Source: a virus. From it: 64,000 nt of DNA. Positions 51,034 through 59,553 of this stretch are shown here, piece by piece; the stretch's first letter is position 1; each line of letters opens with the position of its first letter. Both the position numbers and the translations under genes were made by a program. The notes below the pieces were generated by a model. The model did no database searches. It was not told the DNA's origin and was given only the letters and a program-made list of their open reading frames with translations. The DNA is taken from IMG/VR virus record IMGVR_UViG_3300042914_002334, positions 1 through 64,000 of that record. One strand, 5' to 3'.

Positions 51034-51060
51034 CTTAAATACATTGTCATCGTCACAATG
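51034..51060 (+). promoter_or_regulatory. phoH upstream region: weak late-type element and small inverted repeat
   Basis: CTTAAATAC (51034-51042) is a weak late-type match. A 6-bp inverted repeat CATTGT/ACAATG (51042-51047, 51055-51060) lies 14 nt before the AGGAGA ribosome site. TTGACG at 50995-51000 lacks a good -10 at the right distance. None is convincing alone. Confidence 0.25.
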
Positions 51061-51086
51061 ACATTTAACAAAACAGGAGATATACC

Positions 51087-51869
51087 TTGGGAAGAAGACG
51101 AAACAACGCGATGCGTAAGGAACAAGAGCAATTCAGCATGATCAGCAATAAGCAGACAAAAGCATTTTATCAAAAGCATCAAACAAAACAGGAGTCAAAT
51201 ACTATTCCATTTAATGCAACAAAGATAAAGCGTCAAATTGATTTAATTCCAAAAACACGAAATCAAGAAGCATATATATTGGCCCTTACTAATCCCTCAA
51301 CAGATGTAGTAGTGGTTAGTGGGCCTGCCGGAACAGGTAAAACTTATCTGGCCATGTTGGCTGCAATCAAAGCACTAAAAAACAAAGAGTGTGAGCGTAT
51401 AATTCTTAGCAGACCTGCGGTTGGGGTCGATGATGAAAAACACGGATTCTTACCTGGTGACTTAAATCAAAAAATGGAGCCTTGGACTCGTCCACTTCTT
51501 GATGTGTTGCGTGAGTATTACTCAGTGAAAGAAATCGAGTATATGCTTGATGAACAAATCGTAGAAATCGCTCCACTTGCTTTTATGAGAGGTAGAACTT
51601 TTAAGAATAGTTGGATCATTTTAGATGAAAGTCAAAATGCCACACCAAGTCAAATGAAGATGATACTTACAAGAATTGGCGAAAACAGCAAGATAATAGT
51701 GACAGGCGATATTGAGCAAACAGATCGCAAACGCTTGGACAACGGTCTTCTTGATCTTGAAGATCGTCTTAAAAAGCACAATGTCCCTGGATTAGAGATT
51801 TGCAAATTCGATCTAAAGGATGTTCAGCGACACTCTATCATAGAACATGTGATAAAAATGTATAATTAA
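51087..51869 (+). CDS. phoH: PhoH-like ATPase (260 aa, TTG start)
   Basis: P-loop ATPase of the PhoH family, common in marine phages; biological role in phages unsettled (linked to phosphate stress or RNA metabolism). A basic N-terminal extension (MGRRRNNAMRKEQEQ) leads into IPKTRNQEAYILAL, Walker A SGPAGTGKT (78-86), ILSRPAVGVDDEKHGFLPGDLNQKMEPWTRPLLD, Walker B SWIILDESQNATPSQMKM and IVTGDIEQTD, all diagnostic. I chose TTG 51087 because AGGAGA sits 6 nt before it, whereas the ATG at 51111 has no ribosome site. Plus strand, single gene, closed by the palindromic terminator. Confidence 0.95.
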   Translation: MGRRRNNAMRKEQEQFSMISNKQTKAFYQKHQTKQESNTIPFNATKIKRQIDLIPKTRNQEAYILALTNPSTDVVVVSGPAGTGKTYLAMLAAIKALKNKECERIILSRPAVGVDDEKHGFLPGDLNQKMEPWTRPLLDVLREYYSVKEIEYMLDEQIVEIAPLAFMRGRTFKNSWIILDESQNATPSQMKMILTRIGENSKIIVTGDIEQTDRKRLDNGLLDLEDRLKKHNVPGLEICKFDLKDVQRHSIIEHVIKMYN

Positions 51870-51878
51870 ATTGTGACA

Positions 51879-51904
51879 AAAAAGCCTGCTTAAGCAGGCT
51901 TTTT
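51879..51904. terminator. Bidirectional intrinsic terminator between convergent genes
   Basis: A perfect palindrome: GCCTGCTT/AAGCAGGC core with five A residues on one side and five T on the other. It ends phoH (+), and its centre contains the TAA stop of the 90-residue minus-strand gene. Confidence 0.93.
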
Positions 51905-52162
51905 AGTTTCTTTGGTTTCGTTCAGTAGCAACAATTGTTCTATCAATTCTGGATATACTTTCTGATAGTAATCATTCATTTTCTCGAAACTGGTTGGCAT
52001 AACAGAGCCTCCTATTACACACTTGACCACTTTGCGCTCTTTGTAATCAAGAATTACATTACAAGTTGTCTCGTCATTTTTCTTTAGTCTCTTGCTAAAC
52101 CCAATCTGTTCGTCGATCTGATTGTTGGGTTTTTTATAGTATGTTACAAGTAAGTATCTCAT
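51890..52162 (-). CDS. Small conserved protein after clamp loader (90 aa)
   Basis: MRYLLVTYYKKPNNQIDEQIGFSKRLKKNDETTCNVILDYKERKVVKCVIGGSVMPTSFEKMNDYYQKVYPELIEQLL, ending in a Lys/Glu-rich tail. A compact alpha/beta protein of a kind found in T4-like marine phages. Its ATG overlaps the stop of the clamp-loader gene (ATGA), so it is expressed with replication proteins. T4 encodes the small clamp-loader subunit gp62 after gp44, but this protein is shorter than gp62 and I see no similarity to it. Its stop codon lies inside the terminator. Confidence 0.7.
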   Translation of the reverse strand: MRYLLVTYYKKPNNQIDEQIGFSKRLKKNDETTCNVILDYKERKVVKCVIGGSVMPTSFEKMNDYYQKVYPELIEQLLLLNETKETKKPA

Positions 52163-53091
52163 TGCGTCAACTCAATAATCGTAGCACTTACGCTTATCTC
52201 TGGAATTCCAACTAAACTTAAATTGGCCAATCCATTTCTAATCGTAATGATGGCGGCATCTTTTTTCTCTTGTGTTTTGCCCCACAAGTTCAAATTGGAA
52301 TACATCCATCGATATAGGTCTTCTACTCGCGTTGGATTCAAACTCAAAAATTGAAGTAGTTGTTCACGACCTTCTAAAACTTTACCAGCCTTGAATGAAT
52401 TAGTTATCTCTACCAACAGTGCGTCTTGATCGTTTACGGTATTCTGCGCGGCAAGCAATACTCCAGTGCTGCTATTTACTTGAAGTAAATTCAAACACTT
52501 TCTTAAGTCTGGGTAAGTTGCTGCGACATAATTGTCAAGAGTATCTAACTCAAACTCGATATTTTCTGTCATTAGAACCGTTGCTGCTCTGGCAGTGAAT
52601 TCGATTCTATCCGCTTTTGTAATGGTAAAAACAGGACAACGAGATTTTAACGCTGGAATAATTTTGTGTTCGTAATTACAAGTCAGAATAAATCTGACAC
52701 TACTGCTGTATACCTCAATATCTCCACGCAACATTGCTTGCCCGTTTGGAGTAAGATAGTCTGCCTCGTCAAGCAATACAATCTTGAACTTACCAAATGG
52801 TAATGTTTGAACAAAACTCAACACCTTGTCTCTGATAACTTCTACGCCGTTTTCTCTACTGGCGTTTATTTCGAGAACATCATAATCGTTCACACCCAAT
52901 TCAGCAATTAGAACTTTTGACAAGGTCGTCTTGCCAGTGCCAGGCTCTCCACTGAGTGTTATGTTTGGAATAGTGCCGTTTTTTATCCAATCTTTTACTT
53001 GCTGTTGAAGTCGTTCATCAACAAATACATAATCATTGATGTTGTTCGGGCGATACTTTTCCACCCACAATTTGTTTTTCATGTTCATCAT
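52159..53091 (-). CDS. 44: Clamp-loader ATPase subunit, T4 gp44/RFC-like (310 aa)
   Basis: AAA+ clamp loader that opens and loads the sliding clamp for the replicative polymerase. LWVEKYRPNNINDYV is the RFC box II start. Walker A GEPGTGKT (48-55), Walker B VLLDEAD (105-111), the sensor region FILTCNYEHKIIPAL and the SRC motif (150-152, KSRCPVF) that supplies the arginine finger are all present. Length is close to T4 gp44 (319). The C-terminal collar region is less conserved. Start ATG 53091 overlaps the upstream stop (ATGA). It sits in a block with a GroES-like gene and small genes. Confidence 0.93.
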   Translation of the reverse strand: MMNMKNKLWVEKYRPNNINDYVFVDERLQQQVKDWIKNGTIPNITLSGEPGTGKTTLSKVLIAELGVNDYDVLEINASRENGVEVIRDKVLSFVQTLPFGKFKIVLLDEADYLTPNGQAMLRGDIEVYSSSVRFILTCNYEHKIIPALKSRCPVFTITKADRIEFTARAATVLMTENIEFELDTLDNYVAATYPDLRKCLNLLQVNSSTGVLLAAQNTVNDQDALLVEITNSFKAGKVLEGREQLLQFLSLNPTRVEDLYRWMYSNLNLWGKTQEKKDAAIITIRNGLANLSLVGIPEISVSATIIELTQ

Positions 53092-53378
53092 GAACGAAGC
53101 GCCTGTATAGTAAGAATGTGTGCTATTTTTTGTCCAATATCTTCTTTGTCAGTGATTATATACAATTTCGTGACAGATTCGTCGGTCGTTCTGTTATAAG
53201 TGCTGAAGTGCAATACATAACCACCTTCTGCGTGATGTAGACAGAAGTTAAACGGGTTAGATGAACTAATTACATTCGGTTGTTCGCCTTCATATTCCAA
53301 AATTGGTCTTATTTTATGTTTCTTTGATTTTGTATTCCAATGAAATGAAGAGAATACATTTTTTATTGTGTTAAACAT
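53088..53378 (-). CDS. Small conserved hypothetical protein (96 aa)
   Basis: MFNTIKNVFSSFHWNTKSKKHKIRP, then ILEYEGEQPNVISSSNPFNFCLHHAEGGYVLHFSTYNRTTDESVTKLYIITDKEDIGQKIAHILTIQALRS. The second half looks like a small alpha/beta domain (HHAEGGYVLHFxxYNRxxDE) ending in a helix. Overlaps both neighbours by a few bases (TAATG with groES, ATGA with the clamp loader), so it is clearly part of that unit. Not recognised. Confidence 0.7.
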   Translation of the reverse strand: MFNTIKNVFSSFHWNTKSKKHKIRPILEYEGEQPNVISSSNPFNFCLHHAEGGYVLHFSTYNRTTDESVTKLYIITDKEDIGQKIAHILTIQALRS

Positions 53379-53737
53379 TATATTACCTTGTCACTGAGTG
53401 TGTCATCAATTACGGGCGTGTCACTAACTAACATGATGTCTTTTACATCAACACGACGAACGGTGTGAATACCAGTGTCGTCCTGAATTTGTATTCCTCT
53501 TGTCCAGCGACCGTGCTCTATCAAAATCCATTGTCCAATTTTTACGTCCCGCTGATCTGGGCCGATAGCATACACTTCTGCCCAACGAGGTCTGATGCCG
53601 CTGTTTTTGGCATCGTCGCTAACCAATACGATTCCAGAACTGGTGGTTCGTTCTTGAAAGTTCATATCTTTTACGATAACTGCATCACGCAGTGGTTTGA
53701 GACTTTTTATTTTGTTTGGTTCGTAACTGTGTTTCAT
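53378..53737 (-). CDS. groES: GroES/gp31-like co-chaperonin (119 aa)
   Basis: Contains the GroES framework: LKPLRDAVIVKDMNFQERTTSSGIVLVSDDA, then RPRWAEVYAIGPDQ.DVKIGQWILIEHGRWTRGI and a strand ending VKDIMLVSD. PLRDAVIV and GIVLVS correspond to the first strands of GroES, ERTTSSG lies at the start of the mobile loop that docks to GroEL, and AEVYAIGP matches the G(E)VxAVGxG strand. T4 gp31 is the functional analogue that lets host GroEL fold the major capsid protein. It is longer than bacterial GroES (~97), as phage versions can be. No groEL is in the window. Confidence 0.85.
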   Translation of the reverse strand: MKHSYEPNKIKSLKPLRDAVIVKDMNFQERTTSSGIVLVSDDAKNSGIRPRWAEVYAIGPDQRDVKIGQWILIEHGRWTRGIQIQDDTGIHTVRRVDVKDIMLVSDTPVIDDTLSDKVI

Positions 53738-53738
53738 A

Positions 53739-54128
53739 TTATTTTTTCACTGGTTGTTCATCAAATTCATTAAACTGATTCATTTCTTCGTGAGACAAGT
53801 CTGGTTGCGGAGTCTTTGTCTTTTTTGTCTTAGTTATCTTTGTTGTTTCAGCAACCACTGTCGGCTGAACTACTTTTTCAGCGGGAACTGGTACGCTTCC
53901 TGGTGCAGGCGCAGTTCCATTGCCACTGGCTCCTGGGTTAGCAGTAGTATTTGCGTAAATACGATTTACTCGTTTGGTAACATCACTGATTATTTGATCG
54001 TTGCTGTCAATAACATCTCCTCTGGCATTTACATTCATATTACCAATAGCACGAGTTTTTTCATTCTTTAGAATCAAACTTGCCATATCAAGTGATTTGC
54101 CCATTGCTGTTTTGTAATGTCTACTCAT
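53739..54128 (-). CDS. Conserved phage protein with variable Ala/Pro/Thr tail (129 aa)
   Basis: N-terminal half MSRHYKTAMGKSLDMASLILKNEKTRAIGNMNVNARGDVIDSNDQIISDVTKRVNRIY is compact and of a type I associate with T4-like marine phages. The rest is a Pro/Ala/Val/Thr-Lys-rich, probably unstructured tail (KITKTKKTKTPQ) ending EMNQFNEFDEQPVKK. ATG 54128 has AGGAGAAATAATA before it. It begins the groES-clamp loader unit and is 1 bp from the groES start. Function unknown. Confidence 0.7.
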   Translation of the reverse strand: MSRHYKTAMGKSLDMASLILKNEKTRAIGNMNVNARGDVIDSNDQIISDVTKRVNRIYANTTANPGASGNGTAPAPGSVPVPAEKVVQPTVVAETTKITKTKKTKTPQPDLSHEEMNQFNEFDEQPVKK

Positions 54129-54166
54129 TATTATTTCTCCTATTTTGTTGTGAATATATTTGCGGC

Positions 54167-54673
54167 TTATTTAAGAAAGTCGGAAATAGCCAGGTCAAAG
54201 TAGATACTATTTATACGATGTATTCCGATCAAGTATAAAACATAACTGGCAACACTACTTCCACGGCCTACTCCCCATACGATGTTGTTTTTTCTCATTA
54301 CATCTACCAGATATTTTAGATATTGAAGTAATGGAAATGCGTTTCTGTCGAGATATAGAAGTAGTTCCTTGCCGACTCTGTCACGCTCAACATCAGTAGT
54401 GCATTGATTTAGCAACCATTCTGCGATATCTAAGTTTTTATATTCTTCTGGCATATGCCAATTAGATTGACATCTTTCATCAAATTCTGACTCAGATAAT
54501 TGCTCTGAGTGATATCGTATCAGTTCGGGAATATTGTCAATATTTAATTCTTTAGATATGTTTGGAACGAAATCCATCAAGCACTTTTTTAGTTTAGAGT
54601 CGGAATTGACCATCAATTGGTTGATGATATCAGATTCACTAAGTATAATTTGTCCGTATGCGTCTATCTTCAT
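54167..54673 (-). CDS. Standalone DnaE palm-motif-like protein (168 aa)
   Basis: The last ~70 residues (YLKYLVDVMRKNNIVWGVGRGSSVASYVLYLIGIHRINSIYFDLAISDFLK) match the DNA polymerase III alpha (DnaE/PolC, family C) palm segment, G(P)GRGSAAGSLVAYALGIT.IDPLRYDLLFERFL. There the GRGS loop (here 135-139) contacts the nucleotide triphosphate. The chain stops just before the position of DnaE's catalytic PDxDxD aspartates, so no polymerase activity is expected. The N-terminal ~95 residues are unrecognised (IRYHSEQLSESEFDERCQSNWHMPEEY). ATG 54673 chosen; the longer frame would begin with TTG. No strong ribosome site. Possibly a nucleotide-binding or regulatory derivative. Confidence 0.7.
   Translation of the reverse strand: MKIDAYGQIILSESDIINQLMVNSDSKLKKCLMDFVPNISKELNIDNIPELIRYHSEQLSESEFDERCQSNWHMPEEYKNLDIAEWLLNQCTTDVERDRVGKELLLYLDRNAFPLLQYLKYLVDVMRKNNIVWGVGRGSSVASYVLYLIGIHRINSIYFDLAISDFLK
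54169..54198 (-). promoter_or_regulatory. Candidate sigma70-like promoter for the groES-clamp loader unit
   Basis: Minus-strand TTGACC (54193-54198), 18-bp spacer, TTAAAT (54169-54174), in the tail of the DnaE-like gene and about 40 bp upstream of ATG 54128. Confidence 0.35.
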
Positions 54674-54718
54674 AGAGATAGTATATAGAACAGATAACAA
54701 ATATTCAATTGATTTTGG

Positions 54719-54952
54719 TCAATTGATATCTATTTTAGACTTTAAGTTGTCCTGTTTTTTGTTGAACAGTTCGGCTTGTCTCTTGCTGTATTCCTGTTTG
54801 TAAGAATTCAATACCATAATCAATTGATTCATCATGGCTTGATTGTGCATGCGACTTGCAAATGAAACTTTATTGCCTAAATTGGTGATCGTGGTTTGTA
54901 ATTCTTCCAAACTTTTTTCTGAAAGATCGCCTACTAATGGATGTGTAATCAT
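54719..54952 (-). CDS. Small coiled-coil-type protein (77 aa)
   Basis: MITHPLVGDLSEKSLEELQTTITNLGNKVSFASRMHNQAMMNQLIMVLNSYKQEYSKRQAELFNKKQDNLKSKIDIN. Heptad-like spacing and charge suggest two amphipathic helices; small proteins of this kind recur in T4-like marine phages. It starts 2 bp after the stop of the tail-fibre chaperone gene, so it is part of the fibre transcript. Function not recognised. Confidence 0.65.
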   Translation of the reverse strand: MITHPLVGDLSEKSLEELQTTITNLGNKVSFASRMHNQAMMNQLIMVLNSYKQEYSKRQAELFNKKQDNLKSKIDIN

Positions 54953-54954
54953 AA

Positions 54955-55416
54955 TTAAAACGATATGCTACTAATTTCTATTGTTTGCGGTGATGGCAAT
55001 AAAGACGGTCTGGTAGGCCAGACAACCGACTCTGGAAATGTAGATTGATCAGTAATGTCCAATAATTGCTGTCTGTAATTTTGCAGTTCATTTTTTTGTT
55101 CATCAGTAAAAGATGCCCAACGCATTGGATTCATAACGAGATTATCTAATTCTACCAAATATCCATTTCTTATATTTCTAATGCGAGAGGCTTTTTCTTC
55201 GTTCGTCGGGTCAACAATAGGAATAGGTTCAAATGCCTCTATTTCTCCAAACTCGTTATTTACTATTCTATTGAATATTTCTTTTCCGTGTTCCTCGTTG
55301 TCATATTTATAAGCAACAAAAGGAACTTCTCCAAGTTGATCAAAGTTTACCAAGCAACTAATATATTCACCAGATGCGTCTAAGTATTTGGGATTTTTTA
55401 TCGTTGTATATTTCAT
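54955..55416 (-). CDS. Tail-fibre assembly chaperone-like protein (153 aa)
   Basis: The C-terminal half, RNIRNGYLVELDNLVMNPMRWASFTDEQKNELQNYRQQLLDITDQSTFPESVVWPTRP, matches the phage tail-fibre assembly chaperone pattern (R..R...L...D.......(T)..Q...YRQ.L.DIT.Q..FP..V.WP..P; Tfa/APC type), which helps fold and trimerise fibre tips. The N-terminal half (YLDASGEYISCLVNFDQLGEVPFVAYKYDNEEHG) is a beta domain often preceding it. It lies 14 bp downstream of the 1,361-residue fibre gene, the usual place for a fibre's dedicated chaperone. Start ATG 55416, weak AGAGAAT ribosome site. Confidence 0.82.
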   Translation of the reverse strand: MKYTTIKNPKYLDASGEYISCLVNFDQLGEVPFVAYKYDNEEHGKEIFNRIVNNEFGEIEAFEPIPIVDPTNEEKASRIRNIRNGYLVELDNLVMNPMRWASFTDEQKNELQNYRQQLLDITDQSTFPESVVWPTRPSLLPSPQTIEISSISF

Positions 55417-55430
55417 GTCTTATTCTCTAT

Positions 55431-58400
55431 TTAAGCTACTCTAATCGCCAAATATACAATGTATGGCATAATTACAACGCCGGAACTTGCTCCAGCAGAA
55501 ACAACAGTATTATTTACAAAATCAACCACTATGTCGGTGGTTCCTACCGCACCACTCATTATTTTCCATGTTCCGGATAGTTGATGTGTTGACTTTATAA
55601 ATGGTGAAGTAGTATTTTTTGGGTATACCGCAAACTGATTCTCACCAAGGGTAAGATTTAGCGTTGGGGATTCAAATAACACGCCGAAAGAAGTTATCGT
55701 GCCTCCGCGTGTCCATCCATTGGCAGCAGTAACGAGAGTATTAGTGGCTACTTGTTGTGATCCAACTATCATTGAGTAAGCACCTACTGACGTCGATTCA
55801 ATCTGAGATACTGGGGTGTATCCTCCGCTAACTGAACCGACATCATTATCAGTTAAAATTCTTGTCCAAGGTGACCAAGTAGTCTTGTCTTCTGTATCGT
55901 CATTAGTTCTAAAATACACACCAGTTGGAGTTCCACCATTGTCATCCCAATTGAATGCCAATTGCGAAGAGTATACTCGATTTAGACCATCAGACTGACC
56001 ACTTATTGTGATTCCAGAGAAATAATTTCCCGGGAAGTCAGAAGAAGAATAAGCAACAAATCCTCTTATATTGTATTCTGGGAAAAAACTCGGCGTTGGA
56101 CTCGGAGATGCCAATTGAAACAAATCAAATCCAGTAGTCGGACGCGCTGATATCCAATTTACTCCATTCCAAGCAATAATATGTCCTGGTTGTTTGTTTG
56201 TAGTGCTTACATTTAGTAATTCATCCAACGTGTCTCTTTGTCTGATAATATAATCGGTCTGACTTAATATGCTTGTCTGATTAGTTACCATTTTAGATGC
56301 CAACACTCTTTCAAACGAGTTAGGCAACGCGATGTCACTTACTCTTATACCAACTGAATTTCTTGATTCTGGATTCTTAACCAGATAAATGTAATTTGTA
56401 GCATTTGGATTTAACTGAACTGTTTGTGTTGGAACACTGGTGTAATATCCACCTATAAACAGCGGATAATCAACGGTGTATGCAACTAAACCGGTTGTGC
56501 TTTCTGTGCTCAAATAAATCTGATGTCTGGGCGCGGTAGCATTGAACCATTGATCCTCGGTCAATTCTGCGCCCACACCTCTTATATCTTTAGACGAAAT
56601 AAAAACCATTCCAACATAGGCTATTATAGAAGATGCACGATAGTATCCAAGCGTAGTGCTATAACCGAAAGTGCTTCCTGGCCATTGGAACACCGATTTG
56701 TAACCACCTTCTCCCGTTGATTGCGAAGAGAATCGTGTTACGTCGCCAGTGACTACCGCAGCAGAATTTACGTCATAAGATGCCCAGTAGAAAGTTCTTC
56801 CGCCAATAGTAGAAATTGAGAAATTAAATAGTATTCGTCCGTTATTACTCCATACTGGATGTCCAGAATCTAACGCAAGAAATATTTGATTTTCCTGATC
56901 GTTTCTGTTTTGTTTTCCAGCATCTATTTCTGTTTGTAATATATTTGCAGTAGTCAGTGACCAAGCAGAGTTTTGATATCTTGCCATATACACCAGACCA
57001 CTTGAATCTCTTACCGTTGCATATAGTATTGGAGTTGATGTATTTCCATTCCACAAAGTAATACCTACTACGGTTACTCCAGTTTTTCCATCAAGCGTTG
57101 CAGAAACCGCAGGAAACTGAACACCGGTGTCAGTATAAGTTCTTACGTTATTACTTGATGCAGTTATCGTGTATATGTTAAATCCAGGTCTTGACCAGTA
57201 ATATATTGGCGTTGTCCCAGACACAGTAATACCAAATGCGCCCGGAGTCTGATTATCTTTAATAAATTGTGGTGCACCATTAAATGAGTCTACTGTAGAG
57301 GTGGTCGGATCAAGTTTAAAGGTATCATTTGTTTGACCCAGCGCAACTGAACTAAATTCTGTGGTGCTGAATGACGCTTGAATCACTTTCTGACCATATC
57401 TTGTTGATTCACCAGCAAAAAGAATATTGTTGTCGATTATATGTGCAAACTGACTATATACACCCTTAGACCACATTGATCCGTCGGGAATGTATTCTAC
57501 GGCCTTTGTATATTTAGATTCGTTGTTGTTACCAAATGTCTTATATACATATGCATTGCTATAAGACAATCTGTAGATCGTTGCTGCAACAATTGTTGTC
57601 CCGGTGCTGCGAACAGAGTAGTATATATTGCCTTCGTATTCGTCAGTGACTAATGTTGAAACAATACCAGCGCCACCTATAGTGTCACTCATTCCACCAG
57701 TATCAGTGTTCCAAGTGCTGTCTTTTAGTAAGTTGTAGCGGAATGTTCCAGATTTTTGCGGTATCAAAGAAGAAACTGTTCCTGTGCCATTTTCTATCCA
57801 TGTTTTTGGAATAGCCCATGACAAATCCAATGCAACCGAGGCCCCGACATTGTTTCCGCTGTTGTTTTGATAAACATACCATATAGGGAATTGCTGGTGA
57901 AATGTTTGCGTAAATGGATTCCAAGTAAATGAAATATATCCATATGGAGCATAACTTAGTAAAGGGACACTCGATGGCGCTACTCTTCCCTGTCCTGTGG
58001 TATCGGAAGTGTTGAGCATTGCTGCACTATCATACAACACTTGCGTTCTTTGTTGAACTAATAGATTATTGTAGACCGTCAACACGACTTGAGAACTGTC
58101 CGATGCCACCGTAGAGGCTATTATTCTGTCGCCGCTTGAGGTTGGAACTAACGCAAAGTTTGTTCTTCCATTTGCATATTGAGTAACATCGTTTGCAAAA
58201 GTCCAGTCTGCTGGATTAGAAGAACCGTATGTTTTTGCAATTACAATTCGAGTTTGATTCTGTGGATAAGCAATAGTTGCAACTCTTAATGTGACAAAAT
58301 ATGTTCCAAGATTAAGTATGTCGCTGACTTTTTCGGTGGAAGACAAAAAGTTCGGTCTGACCAAGTTATTATCGTATACGAATGGTTTTGTAATGTCATA

Positions 58401-59516
58401 TCTATACGCTCTGGCGACTGATCTGTTTCCTGTAGGTGTATCTACTGAAAAATACAATACCTGTTTTGATTCGCGATCAATAAAGGTAAATGCCATAGAA
58501 GACCACGCGCCCTGAGAGAACGGGAAACTTCCATATATAGGAACAATATTGTCTTTTAGATATCCGGCATACGGAGAGAAGTTCAAATAGTCGCTTGTAT
58601 CTACATACTCTTTAGTTGCGCCGTCTGTTATTCCGTATCCTGCTATTGTTGTTGGCTTGCTTGATATGTCAGCGAAAGGAATAGTAGCAGATGCGGTAAA
58701 GGGCGCGGTTCCGGCACCTTTAACATATCCAGTAAGTGTTGATGCTCCAGTTCCGCCGTTTGTTACCGCTAATGTTCCACCAACAGTAAAAGTTCCGGAT
58801 GCTATTATTGGACCTCCGCTAAATGTCAGTCCGGTTGTACCCGGGTTTATTTGAATATAGGTAACGGTTCCGTTGTTTATCGTGCTTAGATTTGAATTTC
58901 CATCTATTTGTAGTCCATTACCAACTTTTATTCCACCCAATACTGTAGCAGATGCAACAGGGAACTCTCCATATTCCAAGTCAGTTCCTGCAACATTTAC
59001 TCTAAGATATGTTCCGGATGGACCAACTGAACTCTTTCCAGTTCCTCCATTGGCAATTGGCAATACTCCACTTACATCAGTTTCTAACGCAACTTTAGCA
59101 AGCGTGATGTTTGCTCCGTCACTACGAAGAACGGTATTTGGAGTTAGCGTGTTTGCTGCTAACGCATTTATTGCATCTTGTCTTGTTGATTTTCCAGTTC
59201 CACCCTTAGATATTGATAGAGGCGCAGATGATTCTCCAACAGAAAGAGTTCCAAACTCGTCAATTTCAAGTCCTGAACCGACTCTTATTACTCCAACGGC
59301 TGTCGTTGTCGCTATTGGAACTAATTCCCCAGAAATACTCTCGCTTGTAATAATTTCTGTGTTTCCGGGGGTTAGATTATTCTCAGTAGGTTCATTTCCT
59401 ATGTATAATTTTTTCTCGTCATACGCCCAACCCAATTCTCCAGAATCAAGTTGAGGGACTCCATCTGATGCGCTTCCTTTTCTGTTGATAATTTTACTTA
59501 TCTGAACTACTGCCAT
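55431..59516 (-). CDS. Long tail fibre with large central beta region (1,361 aa)
   Basis: N-terminal attachment-type domain VQISKIINRKGSASDGVP.LDSGELGWAYDEKKLYIGNEPT (1-55), then GGTGKST/GGTGAST repeats to ~300. The central region (~310-1090: SMAFTFIDRESKQVLYFSV, TYFVTLRVATIAYPQNQTRIVIAKTYG) has regular beta-strand repeats suggesting one or two beta-propellers. A pyocin-knob-like segment follows (YNIRGFVAYSSSDFPGNYFSGI..WSPWTRILT) and then a C-terminal beta domain (LNLTLGENQFAVYP...IVYLAIRVA). ATG 59516 is chosen over a codon four residues upstream because TTTGGAG sits 7-8 nt before it. The assembly chaperone follows directly. Probably the main host-recognition fibre, by chaperone pairing. 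Confidence 0.85.
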   Translation of the reverse strand: MAVVQISKIINRKGSASDGVPQLDSGELGWAYDEKKLYIGNEPTENNLTPGNTEIITSESISGELVPIATTTAVGVIRVGSGLEIDEFGTLSVGESSAPLSISKGGTGKSTRQDAINALAANTLTPNTVLRSDGANITLAKVALETDVSGVLPIANGGTGKSSVGPSGTYLRVNVAGTDLEYGEFPVASATVLGGIKVGNGLQIDGNSNLSTINNGTVTYIQINPGTTGLTFSGGPIIASGTFTVGGTLAVTNGGTGASTLTGYVKGAGTAPFTASATIPFADISSKPTTIAGYGITDGATKEYVDTSDYLNFSPYAGYLKDNIVPIYGSFPFSQGAWSSMAFTFIDRESKQVLYFSVDTPTGNRSVARAYRYDITKPFVYDNNLVRPNFLSSTEKVSDILNLGTYFVTLRVATIAYPQNQTRIVIAKTYGSSNPADWTFANDVTQYANGRTNFALVPTSSGDRIIASTVASDSSQVVLTVYNNLLVQQRTQVLYDSAAMLNTSDTTGQGRVAPSSVPLLSYAPYGYISFTWNPFTQTFHQQFPIWYVYQNNSGNNVGASVALDLSWAIPKTWIENGTGTVSSLIPQKSGTFRYNLLKDSTWNTDTGGMSDTIGGAGIVSTLVTDEYEGNIYYSVRSTGTTIVAATIYRLSYSNAYVYKTFGNNNESKYTKAVEYIPDGSMWSKGVYSQFAHIIDNNILFAGESTRYGQKVIQASFSTTEFSSVALGQTNDTFKLDPTTSTVDSFNGAPQFIKDNQTPGAFGITVSGTTPIYYWSRPGFNIYTITASSNNVRTYTDTGVQFPAVSATLDGKTGVTVVGITLWNGNTSTPILYATVRDSSGLVYMARYQNSAWSLTTANILQTEIDAGKQNRNDQENQIFLALDSGHPVWSNNGRILFNFSISTIGGRTFYWASYDVNSAAVVTGDVTRFSSQSTGEGGYKSVFQWPGSTFGYSTTLGYYRASSIIAYVGMVFISSKDIRGVGAELTEDQWFNATAPRHQIYLSTESTTGLVAYTVDYPLFIGGYYTSVPTQTVQLNPNATNYIYLVKNPESRNSVGIRVSDIALPNSFERVLASKMVTNQTSILSQTDYIIRQRDTLDELLNVSTTNKQPGHIIAWNGVNWISARPTTGFDLFQLASPSPTPSFFPEYNIRGFVAYSSSDFPGNYFSGITISGQSDGLNRVYSSQLAFNWDDNGGTPTGVYFRTNDDTEDKTTWSPWTRILTDNDVGSVSGGYTPVSQIESTSVGAYSMIVGSQQVATNTLVTAANGWTRGGTITSFGVLFESPTLNLTLGENQFAVYPKNTTSPFIKSTHQLSGTWKIMSGAVGTTDIVVDFVNNTVVSAGASSGVVIMPYIVYLAIRVA

Positions 59517-59553
59517 AAATTGCTCCAAATCTATTTAGATTGAACTGTTATCG

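Noticed and set aside
54167-54673. Frameshifted remnant of a full DNA polymerase III alpha gene
   Set aside because: No DnaE-like sequence continues in any frame downstream; the next gene starts normally 38 bp later. The product looks like a complete small protein.
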